NCBI RefSeq assembly: GCF_014192715.1
Contig: NZ_JACHYH010000003.1
Span: 186,001-250,000 of the forward strand
Direction: 5' to 3'
DNA: 64,000 bases
Origin: Luteibacter sp. Sphag1AF
Lineage (GTDB): Bacteria; Pseudomonadota; Gammaproteobacteria; Xanthomonadales; Rhodanobacteraceae
Shown: positions 46,624 through 56,111 of the stretch, piece after piece
Position numbering within the stretch: position 1 is the stretch's first letter
How the letters are laid out: every line of letters starts with the position of its first letter
The notes under the pieces: generated by a model
Seen by the model: only the letters and a program-made list of their open reading frames with translations
Told to the model about the DNA's origin: nothing
Database searches by the model: none
Position numbers and translations under genes: made by a program

Positions 46624-47232
46624 ATGCTGATGGAAGTGCCATTTTCCGACACCCCACCGGTCGCCACACTCAATACGACCCGGGTGCTCTCGCTCGACGC
46701 GGCCGGACGCATCCTGGACTGGATCAGCTGGCAAGACGCCGTATGCCTGTATGTCCGTGGGGCCGTGGCCTGGACCCTTGGCGACGCCTGCCTCACCGTT
46801 CACGGGGGCCAGAGCCGCGCCAGCGGCCTGCAAAGCACCCTGGATCTCCACCCCATCGTCGCCAGCACCGGTCATTGCCGCGAACATGCCATCGACCCGG
46901 CGCCCGCCCTCACCAACACCGCCCTGTTTGCCCGTGACCGGCACATCTGCCTGTACTGCGGCAATCAGTACAACCGCCACGATCTGACCCGCGATCACGT
47001 GCTGCCCCTGTCGAAAAAGGGCGCCGATGAATGGGAAAACGTGGTCAGCGCCTGCCTCGCCTGCAACCTGCGCAAGGGTAGCCGTACGCCTGCGCAGGCA
47101 AATATGCCTTTGCTGGCAGTGCCTTACCGGCCAAGCTGGGTCGAACACCTGATTCTTTCCAACCGCAACATCCTGGCCGACCAGATGGAGTTTCTGGTCA
47201 ACCATCTGCCCAAGAATCGCCGGCGGGCCTGA
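46624..47232 (+). CDS. HNH endonuclease
   Basis: 202 residues. The C-terminal HNH core (about 105-150) is [21 protein letters not shown] with the HNH His, then [14 protein letters not shown] with the second cysteine pair, giving a CxxC...CxxC zinc knuckle. The N-terminal half ([20 protein letters not shown]) resembles the part of small stand-alone HNH proteins. AAGGA lies 10 nt before ATG 46624; another ATG is at 46630. The function of such housekeeping HNH genes is unknown; no restriction genes are adjacent. Confidence 0.87.
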   Translation: MLMEVPFSDTPPVATLNTTRVLSLDAAGRILDWISWQDAVCLYVRGAVAWTLGDACLTVHGGQSRASGLQSTLDLHPIVASTGHCREHAIDPAPALTNTALFARDRHICLYCGNQYNRHDLTRDHVLPLSKKGADEWENVVSACLACNLRKGSRTPAQANMPLLAVPYRPSWVEHLILSNRNILADQMEFLVNHLPKNRRRA

Positions 47233-47308
47233 CGTCGCGGGCACATGCCCGCGATTATTCACGTTTCATCCCTTGCCCGGCCCGGCTCGTCGGCGAACAA
47301 TACGGGTT

Positions 47309-49204
47309 ATGACCGACCTTTCCCGCTACCCCTATCTGGCGCAGATCGACTCGCCGGAGGATCTCCGTCGTTTTTCGGAGGACGAACTGCCCGCCATTGC
47401 CGACGAGCTGCGCGCCTACCTGATTGAGGCTGTGGCCTCGTCTGGCGGTCATTTCGGCGCGGGCCTTGGCGTGGTCGAACTGACCGTGGCGCTTCATCAC
47501 GTCTTCAAGACCCCGGTGGACCGGCTCGTCTGGGACGTGGGACACCAGTGCTATCCGCACAAGATTCTTACCGGCCGTCGCGACCGCATTACCACGATCA
47601 AGAAGAAGGAAGGCCTGGCTCCTTTCCCTCGTCGTGAGGAAAGCGAGTACGACACCTTTGGCGTGGGCCATTCGTCCACCTCGATTTCCGCCGCCCTGGG
47701 CATGGCCATTGCGGCTCAGCGCAAGGGTGACCCGCGCAAGGTCGTAGCCGTGATCGGCGACGGCGCGATGACCGCAGGCATGGCGTTCGAGGCGCTGAAC
47801 CACGGTGGCGACGTCGAGCCGAACATGCTGGTCATCCTCAACGACAACGGCATGTCCATCAGCGAGAACGTGGGCGCCATGACCAAGATGATGGCGCGCG
47901 CGATGTCCAGCCGCACGCTCAATGTGTGGCGTGAGCGCGCCAAGCGCGCCATTCCCAAGCAATCGCTGTTCGGCCGCTTCTTCAAGCGCTGGGAAGAACA
48001 CGCCAAGGGCATGTTCGTCCCCTCCACGCTGTTCGAGGAACTGGGCTTCCACTACACCGGCCCCATCGACGGTCACAACCTGCCGCAGCTGCTTACCGCG
48101 CTCAACACGGTGAAGAGCCTCCCGGGCCCGCAGTTGCTTCATGTGATGACCACCAAGGGCAAGGGTTACGAGCCGGCCGAAAAGGCGCAGATCGAATACC
48201 ACGCCGTAGGTCCGTTCGATCCGGTGGCCGGACTGATCAAGAAGGGCGCACCGGCCAAACCGACCTACACCGACATCTTCAGCGACTGGCTGTGCGACAT
48301 GTCCGCCGCCGACGAGCGCCTGCTGGGCATTACGCCGGCCATGCGCGAAGGCTCGGGGCTGGTCCGCTTCTCGAAGGAATATCCGCAGCGGTATTTCGAC
48401 GTCGCCATCGCCGAGCAGCACGCCGTCACGCTGGCAGCCGGCATGGCCTGCGAAGGCGCAAAGCCCGTCGTGGCCATCTACTCCACGTTCCTGCAACGCG
48501 CCTACGATCAGGCCATTCACGACGTGGCGCTGCAGAATCTGGACGTCACCTTCGCCATCGACCGTGCGGGCGTGGTCGGCCCCGACGGCGCGACGCATTC
48601 GGGCAGCTTCGACCTGTCTTTCATGCGCGTGCTTCCCAACATGGTGGTCATGGCGCCGGCCGACGAAGCCGAATGCCGCACGATGCTGACCACGGGCTAC
48701 CAGTATCCGGGCCCTGCTGCCATCCGCTATCCGCGCGGTGTTGGCCCCGGTGCCGTCATGCGCGAGGAACTGGACACCTTCCCCATCGGCAAGGCCGAAG
48801 TGCGCCGTCGCGGGCACCACGGGCTGGCCATCCTGTCGTTCGGCACCATGCTGAGCCCGGCCGCGATCATCGCTGCCGAAGTGGATGCCACGCTGGTGAA
48901 CATGCGCTTCGTCAAACCGCTGGACGAAGAAGTGATTCTGGAGATGGCCAGCACGCACAAGGCCATCGTCACCATCGAAGACAATGCCATCGCCGGTGGC
49001 GCAGGTACGGGCGTGGCCGAGGTGCTTTCAGCGCACGGCATCACCGTCCCCATCCTGCACCTGGGTCTGCCTGACCTGTATCTTGAACACGGCAGCCGCG
49101 ACGAAGTGCTGACCATGGCCGGCCTGGACCTGCCGGGCATCCGGAATGCCATCCTCGCGCGCTTTCCGCAGTACGTGGCAACGCCGGTCGCCAGCGCCGG
49201 CTGA
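47309..49204 (+). CDS. dxs: 1-deoxy-D-xylulose-5-phosphate synthase
   Basis: 631 residues. The thiamine diphosphate enzyme opening the MEP isoprenoid pathway; it condenses pyruvate with glyceraldehyde-3-phosphate. N-terminal block [23 protein letters not shown] motif [18 protein letters not shown], middle [20 protein letters not shown] (catalytic His and Glu region) and [16 protein letters not shown]-terminal transketolase-like domain ends in [18 protein letters not shown] 47309 ([12 protein letters not shown]) is the usual start. Converges on prmC. Confidence 0.97.
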   Translation: MTDLSRYPYLAQIDSPEDLRRFSEDELPAIADELRAYLIEAVASSGGHFGAGLGVVELTVALHHVFKTPVDRLVWDVGHQCYPHKILTGRRDRITTIKKKEGLAPFPRREESEYDTFGVGHSSTSISAALGMAIAAQRKGDPRKVVAVIGDGAMTAGMAFEALNHGGDVEPNMLVILNDNGMSISENVGAMTKMMARAMSSRTLNVWRERAKRAIPKQSLFGRFFKRWEEHAKGMFVPSTLFEELGFHYTGPIDGHNLPQLLTALNTVKSLPGPQLLHVMTTKGKGYEPAEKAQIEYHAVGPFDPVAGLIKKGAPAKPTYTDIFSDWLCDMSAADERLLGITPAMREGSGLVRFSKEYPQRYFDVAIAEQHAVTLAAGMACEGAKPVVAIYSTFLQRAYDQAIHDVALQNLDVTFAIDRAGVVGPDGATHSGSFDLSFMRVLPNMVVMAPADEAECRTMLTTGYQYPGPAAIRYPRGVGPGAVMREELDTFPIGKAEVRRRGHHGLAILSFGTMLSPAAIIAAEVDATLVNMRFVKPLDEEVILEMASTHKAIVTIEDNAIAGGAGTGVAEVLSAHGITVPILHLGLPDLYLEHGSRDEVLTMAGLDLPGIRNAILARFPQYVATPVASAG

Positions 49205-49281
49205 GTGCCCCGCTTCCGCAGAGCCGCCGTCAGGCGTCTTTGCGGGAGCCATCCCTGGAAGGCGAATTGCCGGTGGGCACC

Positions 49282-50112
49282 CTACGCTACCCGCCCACCG
49301 CTGACCCGATCCCGGTCTTCCATATCCTTTGCGGTGAACACCTCGACGAACCCGGCATCGTCCAGCAGAGCACGCACCGCGTCGCCCTGATCCCAGCCGT
49401 GCTCCATCAACAGCCAGCCGCCGGGACGCACATGGGCGGATGCTCCGGCAACGATCAGGCGGATGTCGTCCAGCCCATCCGCACCAGAGGCCAGCGCCGT
49501 GGAAGGCTCGAAACGAAGATCGCCCTGTGCCAGATGCTCATCGGCTGAAGCGATATAGGGCGGGTTGCTCACGGCAAGATCAAACGTCTCTTCGCCGACC
49601 GCATCCCACCAGCTACCCTGCGCAAAACGCACATGCCCCAGCTGAAGACGCTGCGCATTGCGGCGGGCCACATGCAATGCGTCGTCACTGAAGTCCACGG
49701 CCAACACGTGTGCCTGCGGAAATTCCCGGGCCAGCGACAACGCGATGGCTCCACTGCCGGTGCCCAGGTCTACCACGCGCGCATCCGTCGTCATGCGTTC
49801 GAGCGCAAGCTCCACCAGCAACTCTGTTTCAGGACGCGGAATGAGAGTGGCCGGAGAGACTTCCAGCGAAAGCGACCAGAAATCCCGCGAGCCCATGATG
49901 TACGCCACCGGTTCGCCGGCAACGCGGCGCGCCACGAGGCCGCGAAAATTTTCGATGTGCAGATCAGGCAACCGGTCATCAGCATGCGCAAAAAGCCACG
50001 CTCGCGAGACGTCCAGGGTATGAATCAGCAGCAACTCCGCTTCAAGGCGATCGCCCAGCGCATCAGAGGCTTCACGCAGAAGGTTGCGAACATCGTGGGG
50101 AGGCATGGTCAT
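49282..50112 (-). CDS. prmC: Peptide chain release factor N5-glutamine methyltransferase
   Basis: 276 residues. PrmC methylates the GGQ glutamine of release factors. An N-terminal helical domain with [12 protein letters not shown] precedes the methyltransferase core. Core: [15 protein letters not shown] (SAM) and the catalytic NPPY in [18 protein letters not shown] 50112; ATG at 50106 is equally possible. It lies away from prfA, which is not in this window. Convergent to dxs with a 77-base gap. Confidence 0.93.
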   Translation of the reverse strand: MTMPPHDVRNLLREASDALGDRLEAELLLIHTLDVSRAWLFAHADDRLPDLHIENFRGLVARRVAGEPVAYIMGSRDFWSLSLEVSPATLIPRPETELLVELALERMTTDARVVDLGTGSGAIALSLAREFPQAHVLAVDFSDDALHVARRNAQRLQLGHVRFAQGSWWDAVGEETFDLAVSNPPYIASADEHLAQGDLRFEPSTALASGADGLDDIRLIVAGASAHVRPGGWLLMEHGWDQGDAVRALLDDAGFVEVFTAKDMEDRDRVSGGRVA

Positions 50113-50223
50113 GGACCGCAGTTTAGCAATCGGCGTCGACCGATCCGCATGTGACGCGTTTAAAGGGCAATGCTTACCCCGTCAGCACGCCCTGTCCACA
50201 TTCCCTACCTACACTTGGCGACT

Positions 50224-51099
50224 ATGACTACATCCCTCGCGCGCATCACTCGCCCTGTCCTGCTGACACTTGCCGTCGTGCTTCTGTCGGCGTGCCACAG
50301 CGTCTTCTTCGGCGCGATCAATGCGCGGCAGCCGTCCAGCGGCGTCGTGGCGCATCCGGACATCCTGTTCGACAAAGCCTCAGGCCTGTCCCTTGATGTG
50401 TATTCGCCCGTGAACGCAACGCACGCGCCTGTCGTCGTGTTCTTCTACGGCGGAAGCTGGAAATCCGGGCAAAGGCAGTGGTATCGGTGGATGGGCGAAG
50501 CTCTGGCGGCCAAGGGCATCGTGGCGATCATTCCCGATTACCGGAAATGGCCGCAGGTGAAAATGGCCGGATTCATGCAGGACAGCGCCACGGCAGTCGC
50601 CTGGGCCCACGCCCACGCCGCTGAATTTGGCGGAAACCCCGCATCTCTTTTCGTGATGGGTCACTCTGCCGGCGGGCACATTGGCGCACTGCTTGCGACC
50701 GATGGACGCTGGTTGCAAGCCGTGGGCATGAAACCGCGCGACCTTGCCGGCTTCATCGGCCTGGCGGGTGCCTACGACTTCCTGCCGCTGGACGAAAAAG
50801 ATTACTTCGACATGTTCGGCCACACGGCGCAGGAACAGTACCAGTCACAGCCCATCAACTTCGTGGACGGCGATGAACCGCCGATGCTGCTTTTGCAGGG
50901 TGACGACGACGGCACGGTGGAGCCGTCCAACGCCATATCGCTGGAAGGTCGCATGCTTGCGCACGGCGAAACCGCGGAAGTGCACATGTATCCGGACCTG
51001 GGGCACATGGGCCTGGTGTTTGCATTTGGTCCGACCAAGGGCAAGGCACCGGCGCTGGCCGACACCCTGAAATTCATCCAGGCCCATTCCGCGCACTGA
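50224..51099 (+). CDS. Alpha/beta-hydrolase lipoprotein (carboxylesterase-like)
   Basis: 291 residues. Signal peptide with lipobox LSAC, lipidated Cys24. The hydrolase is of the HSL/BD-FAE type: VVVFFYGGSWKSGQ as the oxyanion block (the usual HGG is YGG), MGHSAGGHIGALLA nucleophile, LLLQGDDDGTVEP acid and DLGHMGL histidine. It is therefore a surface- or periplasm-facing esterase. The lipid anchor is unusual among soluble esterases. The upstream ribosome binding site is weak. Converges with the PhyH gene, 3 bases between stops. Confidence 0.85.
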   Translation: MTTSLARITRPVLLTLAVVLLSACHSVFFGAINARQPSSGVVAHPDILFDKASGLSLDVYSPVNATHAPVVVFFYGGSWKSGQRQWYRWMGEALAAKGIVAIIPDYRKWPQVKMAGFMQDSATAVAWAHAHAAEFGGNPASLFVMGHSAGGHIGALLATDGRWLQAVGMKPRDLAGFIGLAGAYDFLPLDEKDYFDMFGHTAQEQYQSQPINFVDGDEPPMLLLQGDDDGTVEPSNAISLEGRMLAHGETAEVHMYPDLGHMGLVFAFGPTKGKAPALADTLKFIQAHSAH

Positions 51100-51102
51100 T
51101 CC

Positions 51103-52002
51103 TTATCGCGCCTTCATCATCGTGCGCCCTTCTGCGTTGCCGCCGCGGGCGGCATCCAGAATTTCCGGATAGGGATAGTTCAACCCGAGCAACTGACGAA
51201 TATCCGGGCTGGCCGTGTCCAGAAATGATTCGGGCAATGCCGCGGGGATGTTCTCCATCGGCTTGACCCACTTGGGCAGGTATTGAATCAGCACGGCTGA
51301 CCGGTCCACCGTGGAACGATTCGGCATGGCGCAATGCCAGAGCGCTCCGAAGAAAATCACGGTATCGCCGGGCTCACCCAGCATGCGTTCACAGCGGTCG
51401 AAGAAACGGTCGGACTCATCCGGATAGCGCAGGCTGCGCTGAGAGCCGGGCACATACGCGGTGGCGCCGGTTTCTTCGGTGAAGGGGTCGAGCACGATGG
51501 TCGCCTGCGCATTAAGCGGAAACGACGAATTCAGCCGCGACGGATGCGTCTGTGGACAATGGTAGTCCCAGTACGGATAGTCGATGTGCGGCTCCTGTCC
51601 CGGGCCACCGGGAAGAATGCGATTGGCCGCAATCGATCCCATGATGAACTCCGTGCCGAGAAACGCACGCATGGTCTGCATCAACACCGGATGGGCAGCC
51701 ATACGCGAGAACACATCGCCTTTGGCCAGCAGGTTCCAGACCCGTCGCTGAAGATTGATCTTCCCTTCCCGCTCCGCCGCGCCCTGGAAATGGGTGACCT
51801 TGGCAGCCTGCGCGTCGCTGTTGGATTCTTCCATGATGATCTGCCGCGCCTGCGCGATCTCATCAGCCGTGAACAACCCGCGAATCGTCACCGCTCCCAC
51901 GCCATCAAGCAACTCGCCGACGATCAGGTCGGTATCAATGGTCTCCGGCGTGAAAATGCGGGGAACGGTTTTCGGGCGGGACGATTGAGCATGGGCATGC
52001 AT
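51103..52002 (-). CDS. Phytanoyl-CoA dioxygenase (PhyH) family protein
   Basis: 299 residues, Fe(II)/2-oxoglutarate oxygenase fold. Iron ligands are in HIDYPYWD (HxD) and in ALWHCAMPNRS; VDRSAVLIQY supplies the 2-oxoglutarate arginine region. Such enzymes hydroxylate unactivated C-H bonds in acyl chains, alkaloids, ectoine or sugars; the substrate is unknown. ATG 52002 with GGAG 7 nt upstream. The start lies about 60 bases from a perfect LacI-type operator shared with the divergent oxidoreductase, so joint regulation is likely. Confidence 0.83.
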   Translation of the reverse strand: MHAHAQSSRPKTVPRIFTPETIDTDLIVGELLDGVGAVTIRGLFTADEIAQARQIIMEESNSDAQAAKVTHFQGAAEREGKINLQRRVWNLLAKGDVFSRMAAHPVLMQTMRAFLGTEFIMGSIAANRILPGGPGQEPHIDYPYWDYHCPQTHPSRLNSSFPLNAQATIVLDPFTEETGATAYVPGSQRSLRYPDESDRFFDRCERMLGEPGDTVIFFGALWHCAMPNRSTVDRSAVLIQYLPKWVKPMENIPAALPESFLDTASPDIRQLLGLNYPYPEILDAARGGNAEGRTMMKAR

Positions 52003-52061
52003 GGCAGCACTCCGGCGAAAGCACAGAAAGGACAGGCTGGACAGAATCCACGCTAGACCTT

Positions 52062-52079
52062 TTTGCAAGCGCTTGCAAA
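52062..52079. promoter_or_regulatory. Perfect LacI-type operator
   Basis: TTTGCAAGCGCTTGCAAA is an 18-bp perfect palindrome with the central CG of LacI/GalR-family operators and flanking TTTGCAA arms. It lies between the divergent PhyH and oxidoreductase genes, 48 bases before the oxidoreductase start and 59 before the PhyH start, next to a LacI regulator gene. That regulator is its likely binding protein. Confidence 0.88.
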
Positions 52080-52127
52080 CCGCACTGCACCATCGGCAGG
52101 ATAGGGCCTCGACCATGGGAGCACAGC

Positions 52128-53255
52128 ATGCGCGATATTGGATTCGGGCTGATCGGCGCCGGTTACATGGGCAAGGCACACACCCTGGCTCTCAACGCCG
52201 TGCACACCACCTTCCAGACCGATGCGCGACCGTTGCGCGTATCTCTGGCCACGTCCACGCAAAGCGGTGCGCAGGAGCACGCCGACCGCTGGGGATGGCA
52301 GCACGCAACCGGCGACTGGCGCGAACTGGTCGCGCACCCAGGCGTGCAGGCCGTCATCATCGCCACGCCGCCACGCACCCACCACAATATCGTCATCGCA
52401 TGTGCCGCTGCCGGAAAGGCCGTGTTCTGCGAGAAGCCGCTCGGCTGCGAGCCCGCCGAATCACTGGCCATGACCGAAGCCATGGAACGTGCCGGCCTCA
52501 CGAATATGGTCGGCTTCAACTACATACGCACGCCCGCCAGCCAGCTCGCCCATCAGATCATTGCGTCGGGTGATATCGGTGAGGTTATCCAGGTCACCGC
52601 AGAACACGTGGAAGACTATCTGCACGATCCTGCCCTGCCCGCCTCATGGCGAACGCGTATAAGCACCGGCACGCATGCGGGCGCGCTTGGCGACGTGGCT
52701 CCGCACATCGTCAATGCCTGCCTCCGGCTGGTCGGGCCCATCGAATCACTGGTCGCTGACTCACATGTCGTGCAGTCCCTGCGTCCCGGAACCGATGGCC
52801 CCGAACGCGTCGAGAATGACGATCAGGGACAGATGCTGCTGCGCTTCGCGAACGGCGCCACCGGATCGCTCAGTTTCAGCCGCATGGCGGCGGGCAGGAA
52901 GATGGGCTACACCTACCGGATCACCGGAACGCGCGGTGCGCTGTGGTTCGATCAGGAAGATCAGAACGCGTTGTGGCTGTACGACGCGTCGAGGCCCGTG
53001 GAACGTCGGGGCTTCCAGAAAATCCTGATGGGGCCTGCACATCCGGACTATGTCGCATTCAACCAGGGCGTCGGTCACGGCACCGGATACAACGATCAGA
53101 TCACGATCGAGATGCGTGATTTCATAAAGGCATTCACGTCAGGCCAGAACGTATGGCCCACCTTTCGCGACGGCTACGAAGTGGATCGCATCATCGCCGC
53201 GGCACTCGCATCGTCCGCGCAACGATGCTGGATCAACGTGCGCGACGTGACGTAG
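52128..53255 (+). CDS. Gfo/Idh/MocA-family oxidoreductase
   Basis: 375 residues. Rossmann GFGLIGAGYMGKAH at the N-terminus, IIATPPRTHHN, and CEKPLGCEPAES with the conserved lysine; the C-terminal domain contains LGDVAPHIVNACL. Such enzymes oxidise or isomerise sugars, inositols or amino sugars with NAD(P)H. It is divergent to PhyH across the LacI-type operator and overlaps the 3' end of the LacI gene by 23 bases. The three genes probably act on one compound class. Confidence 0.9.
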   Translation: MRDIGFGLIGAGYMGKAHTLALNAVHTTFQTDARPLRVSLATSTQSGAQEHADRWGWQHATGDWRELVAHPGVQAVIIATPPRTHHNIVIACAAAGKAVFCEKPLGCEPAESLAMTEAMERAGLTNMVGFNYIRTPASQLAHQIIASGDIGEVIQVTAEHVEDYLHDPALPASWRTRISTGTHAGALGDVAPHIVNACLRLVGPIESLVADSHVVQSLRPGTDGPERVENDDQGQMLLRFANGATGSLSFSRMAAGRKMGYTYRITGTRGALWFDQEDQNALWLYDASRPVERRGFQKILMGPAHPDYVAFNQGVGHGTGYNDQITIEMRDFIKAFTSGQNVWPTFRDGYEVDRIIAAALASSAQRCWINVRDVT

Positions 53256-54279
53256 CCAGCGCACGCAAGGTGCGGCGTTCCACCCACTCGCAGGAAAACA
53301 GCTTGCTGCGCGGCACCTGATCCGGTTGCGCCATCCATGCCACGATGCGTTCGATGGCATACAGCACCATGGCGTGCATTGGCTGCCGCACGGTGGTCAG
53401 CTGAAACGCGGGCCACGACGCCAGCGGCATGTCGTCAAAGCCCACGATGCTGATCTGCCCGGGAACGTCGATACCGCGTTCGCGGCACGCATCCATGGCC
53501 CCCAGCGCCAGCACATCGTCACCGCAAAATACGCCATCCAGATCCGCGTGGTCATCGAGCAACTGATGCATGGCCCGACGGCCATGCTCGTGCGTGTAAT
53601 CGCCAGCGAAGAGCGATGCTTTCAATGCGCGCCCGGCCACCGACGCAAAGGCCTTGCCGCGATCCTGCGTGGCGGCATCACCCTCAGCACCGCCAAGAAA
53701 TGCAACGCGGCGCAGACCGCGCGCCATCATCGCCTCGCCGGCAAGCTGGCCACCCGCCAGGTTGTCCACCGTCACCACCGGCACACCATTGCGCTGCCCG
53801 GCGCGTCCAAACACGTGCAGCAACGGCATGCCTGCACTACGGCATGATTCAGTGAAACCCCGCGGCGGCGCCGACGTCGCCACCAGCACCGCATCCACGT
53901 TGTACTGGCGCAGCATGTCCAGCGCAGAGCGACCGTCGTCATCGGCCCCCAGATTGGCCAGCAACGGCCGAAGGCCCCGGGCCTGCAATTCGCGCGAGAA
54001 GAGATCAAATACGTCCATGAAGGCGGGATTGGCGAAGTGATTGGACACCAGCCCGATCAGTTCCGTACGCCCCGTCATGAGGCTGCGCGCCAGCGGATTG
54101 GGCTGATAGCCCAACTGCTCGGCGGCTGCCAGCACCTTGTCGCGCGTTTTCGCCGACACGCTGGCGCCATCCGTGAACGTGCGCGACACCGCAGAAATCG
54201 ACACGCCCGCCGCGTCAGCCACATCGCGCGCCCGGGGACGCGCGACGGGAAGTTCGGGGGTTGGCAGACGACGGGTCAT
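53233..54279 (-). CDS. LacI-family transcriptional regulator
   Basis: 348 residues. The HTH is ARDVADAAGVSISAVSRTF (about 18-36) with the hinge YQPNPLARSLMTGRT. The periplasmic-binding-like sugar domain follows, with FDVFSREL-like, DNLAGGQLAGEAMM and VFCGDDVLALGAMDACRERG. ATG 54279 has GAGG 11 nt upstream; the longer frame is unneeded. It is convergent to the Gfo gene and close to a perfect LacI-type palindrome, so it is expected to regulate this pair and to bind a carbohydrate-like inducer. Confidence 0.93.
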   Translation of the reverse strand: MTRRLPTPELPVARPRARDVADAAGVSISAVSRTFTDGASVSAKTRDKVLAAAEQLGYQPNPLARSLMTGRTELIGLVSNHFANPAFMDVFDLFSRELQARGLRPLLANLGADDDGRSALDMLRQYNVDAVLVATSAPPRGFTESCRSAGMPLLHVFGRAGQRNGVPVVTVDNLAGGQLAGEAMMARGLRRVAFLGGAEGDAATQDRGKAFASVAGRALKASLFAGDYTHEHGRRAMHQLLDDHADLDGVFCGDDVLALGAMDACRERGIDVPGQISIVGFDDMPLASWPAFQLTTVRQPMHAMVLYAIERIVAWMAQPDQVPRSKLFSCEWVERRTLRALATSRRAR

Positions 54280-54345
54280 CGACGGTAAGGCCTCAGGGAC
54301 GTGCCGCCAGTATGCCGCGTGCACATGCATCCGTGCAGCGCCACC

Positions 54346-54732
54346 TCAGCAACGGATGTCGAGTTTCCGGTGCCCCTCCGGATGGGCCAGCCGGCAGGCT
54401 TCGAGACGCGCCTTCCGCGCTGCCGTCTCGCGCACATGGTGCTGCGTCAGCTCACCGCCCCAGGTTTCCCGAAGACGTGCGAGCAATGCGCGCTTCTTCA
54501 CTGGCAACGCGGACTTCTGCCCTTCCTCTATGTTGTGAGGCGAGATTTTCGAGATGGGCGATTTGCCGATCTTCTTTGCTGCGGCCATGGCATTTCCGCG
54601 CTTCACTTCTCGCGCAACATCGGCATAAGAGGGCGACTTCCCCGCCTTGTCGGGCTTTGCGGCCGGCGAATCACTTTCCGTTTCTTTCCTGTGCGGCTTC
54701 TTCGGTCCCAGAAATGAGTAGGACGGAATCAT
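54346..54732 (-). CDS. Small basic protein of unknown function
   Basis: 128 residues, rich in lysine and arginine. Starts MIPSYSFLGPKKP with an excellent AAGGAGTGA upstream, which decides the start; the longer frame to 54984 is not supported. A central SYADVAREVKRGNAMAAAKK block and a C-terminal HHVRETAARKARLEACR stretch are predicted helical. There is no signal peptide or membrane segment. It could bind nucleic acid, but no family was recognised. It lies beside the tandem duplication. Confidence 0.6.
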   Translation of the reverse strand: MIPSYSFLGPKKPHRKETESDSPAAKPDKAGKSPSYADVAREVKRGNAMAAAKKIGKSPISKISPHNIEEGQKSALPVKKRALLARLRETWGGELTQHHVRETAARKARLEACRLAHPEGHRKLDIRC

Positions 54733-54976
54733 TGCGTCACTCCTTGTGATGATGTTCTGCGGGAACAAGCAATCCTGACGCCGTTGCGCGCGATTGGCAG
54801 AAACACTTACGCGCGATGACGTGAAAGCCTCCCTGGGAATACGCACGTTGAATCGCCGACGATTCAACGGCCAAGCGCCCCCTTCGCAGGGATCGCGCTC
54901 GCTTTGCGGGAGTGCGGGCGATTGGGTTCGTGCCGTAATGCGCGACAATTTCCCGGCGCCAGCATGTCGACGCATG

Positions 54977-55387
54977 TCAGGCACGTGTACTCAACCCATG
55001 CGGAAATCGCTCCAGATGCTGGAGTTTCGTGGCGAGGCTCCGCCAGGACGATGCCCCTTCGGGATCGCGAATGTAGTCGTGGAAGGAGGCGATGCCTTCA
55101 ATCCCCTCGTACATATTCACTGGAACATCCAGGCGATTATCCAATGCGTCCGTCGATATCACCCCCAGAACGCAAGATGCATCTTCCGTACTGATGCGCC
55201 CTGATTTTATCCAGTCACTGAGAAGAGAAATCAGTTCGCGCGGTGTGATATGTGACAGATCCACCTCTGGCAAATCCGAATTCGCGCCTTCGTTACTTTC
55301 CACCACCATCGGTTGAGCTGACGTGCTCATTCGCGAGACCTCATTCGTCACGACCCGCCCCATTGCTACCAGTCCCTGTATGTTCAT
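54977..55387 (-). CDS. Unknown protein, tandem copy A
   Basis: 136 residues. Differs from copy B at 11 positions (125/136 identical). The N-terminal 40 residues are polar, without a signal peptide; the centre has HITPRELISLLSDWIKSGRI and a conserved ISTEDASCVLG; the end is a helical LATKLQHLERFPHG. No known domain. AAAGGAG precedes ATG 55387. Downstream on the strand lies the small basic protein gene. Confidence 0.68.
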   Translation of the reverse strand: MNIQGLVAMGRVVTNEVSRMSTSAQPMVVESNEGANSDLPEVDLSHITPRELISLLSDWIKSGRISTEDASCVLGVISTDALDNRLDVPVNMYEGIEGIASFHDYIRDPEGASSWRSLATKLQHLERFPHGLSTRA

Positions 55388-55465
55388 CGCCCGACTCCTT
55401 TCGATAGTGGTTGGGTTCGTGCCATAACGCGCGACAATTTCCCGGCGCCCGCATGTCGACGCATG

Positions 55466-55876
55466 TCAGGCACGCGTACTCAACCCATGCGGAAATCGCT
55501 CAAGATGCTGGAGTTTCGTGGCGAGGCTCCGCCAGTACGATGCCCCTTCGGGATCGCGAATGTAGTCGTGGAAGGAGGCGATGCCTTCAATCCCCTCGTA
55601 CATATTCACTGGAACATCCAGGCGATTATTCAATGCGTCCGTCGATATCACACCCAAAAGGCAAGCTGCATCCTCCGTACTGATGCGCTCTGATTTCACC
55701 CACTCATCGAGAAGAGAAATCAGTTCGCGCGGTGTGATATGTGACATATCCACCTCTGGCAAACCCGAATTCGCGCCTTCGTTACTTTCCACCACCATCG
55801 GTTGAGCTGACGTGCTCATTCGCGATACCTCATTCGTCACGACCCGCCCCGTTGCTACCAGTCCCTGAATGTTCAT
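55466..55876 (-). CDS. Unknown protein, tandem copy B
   Basis: 136 residues; closest relative is copy A. Replacements cluster in the central 57-73 region (for example S57D, D58E, G63E, S71A, V73L) and S114Y; the termini are unchanged. ATG 55876 sits 6 nt after GGAG; an ATG one codon upstream is also possible. Unknown function. The two copies read in the same direction with about 78 bases between genes, so they may be cotranscribed. Confidence 0.68.
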   Translation of the reverse strand: MNIQGLVATGRVVTNEVSRMSTSAQPMVVESNEGANSGLPEVDMSHITPRELISLLDEWVKSERISTEDAACLLGVISTDALNNRLDVPVNMYEGIEGIASFHDYIRDPEGASYWRSLATKLQHLERFPHGLSTRA

Positions 55877-55907
55877 CATCCGCTCCGTTTCGATACTGGA
55901 GCATCCG

Positions 55908-56111
55908 ATGAAGCAAATTCAGCTCCACATGGGCCAACCAGATTCATACAGTTCGTGGAAGGCTTCGCTGACGTCGGCGACCGTCGATCAATCAGGCGAC
56001 GCGGGTCTTCAGACGCGAGCAGGAAAGACATTTCCCCGGTACAAGCACAAGCAGGCCGTCAGCACCATCGGTGTGCGGCCTGTGCCGCCTCAATGGAGAT
56101 CACGATCATGA
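55908..56111 (+). CDS. Possible small gene coupled to the secreted protein
   Basis: 67 codons with GGAG 6 nt before ATG 55908 and a stop overlapping the next gene's ATG (ATGA at 56108-56111). The protein (MKQIQLHMGQPDSYSSWKAS at its start) has no recognised features. It could be a leader peptide for coupling or simply an untranslated leader. Confidence 0.35.
   Translation: MKQIQLHMGQPDSYSSWKASLTSATVDQSGDAGLQTRAGKTFPRYKHKQAVSTIGVRPVPPQWRSRS

Larger units (their letters stand above)
54922..55899. repeat. Exact-length 489-bp tandem direct duplication
   Basis: Unit 1 (54922-55410) and unit 2 (55411-55899) are nearly identical and abut with no spacer. Each carries one copy of a 136-codon gene on the minus strand plus its ribosome binding site region. 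Both ends were located by aligning the two units by eye. Confidence 0.93.

Noticed and set aside
47255-48958. 567-codon frame antisense to dxs
   Set aside because: Antisense shadow of a full-length housekeeping enzyme.
54346-55899. Type III effector genes with a hrp/PIP box
   Set aside because: No TTCG-type PIP box was found upstream of the unknown genes, and no secretion genes are in the window.
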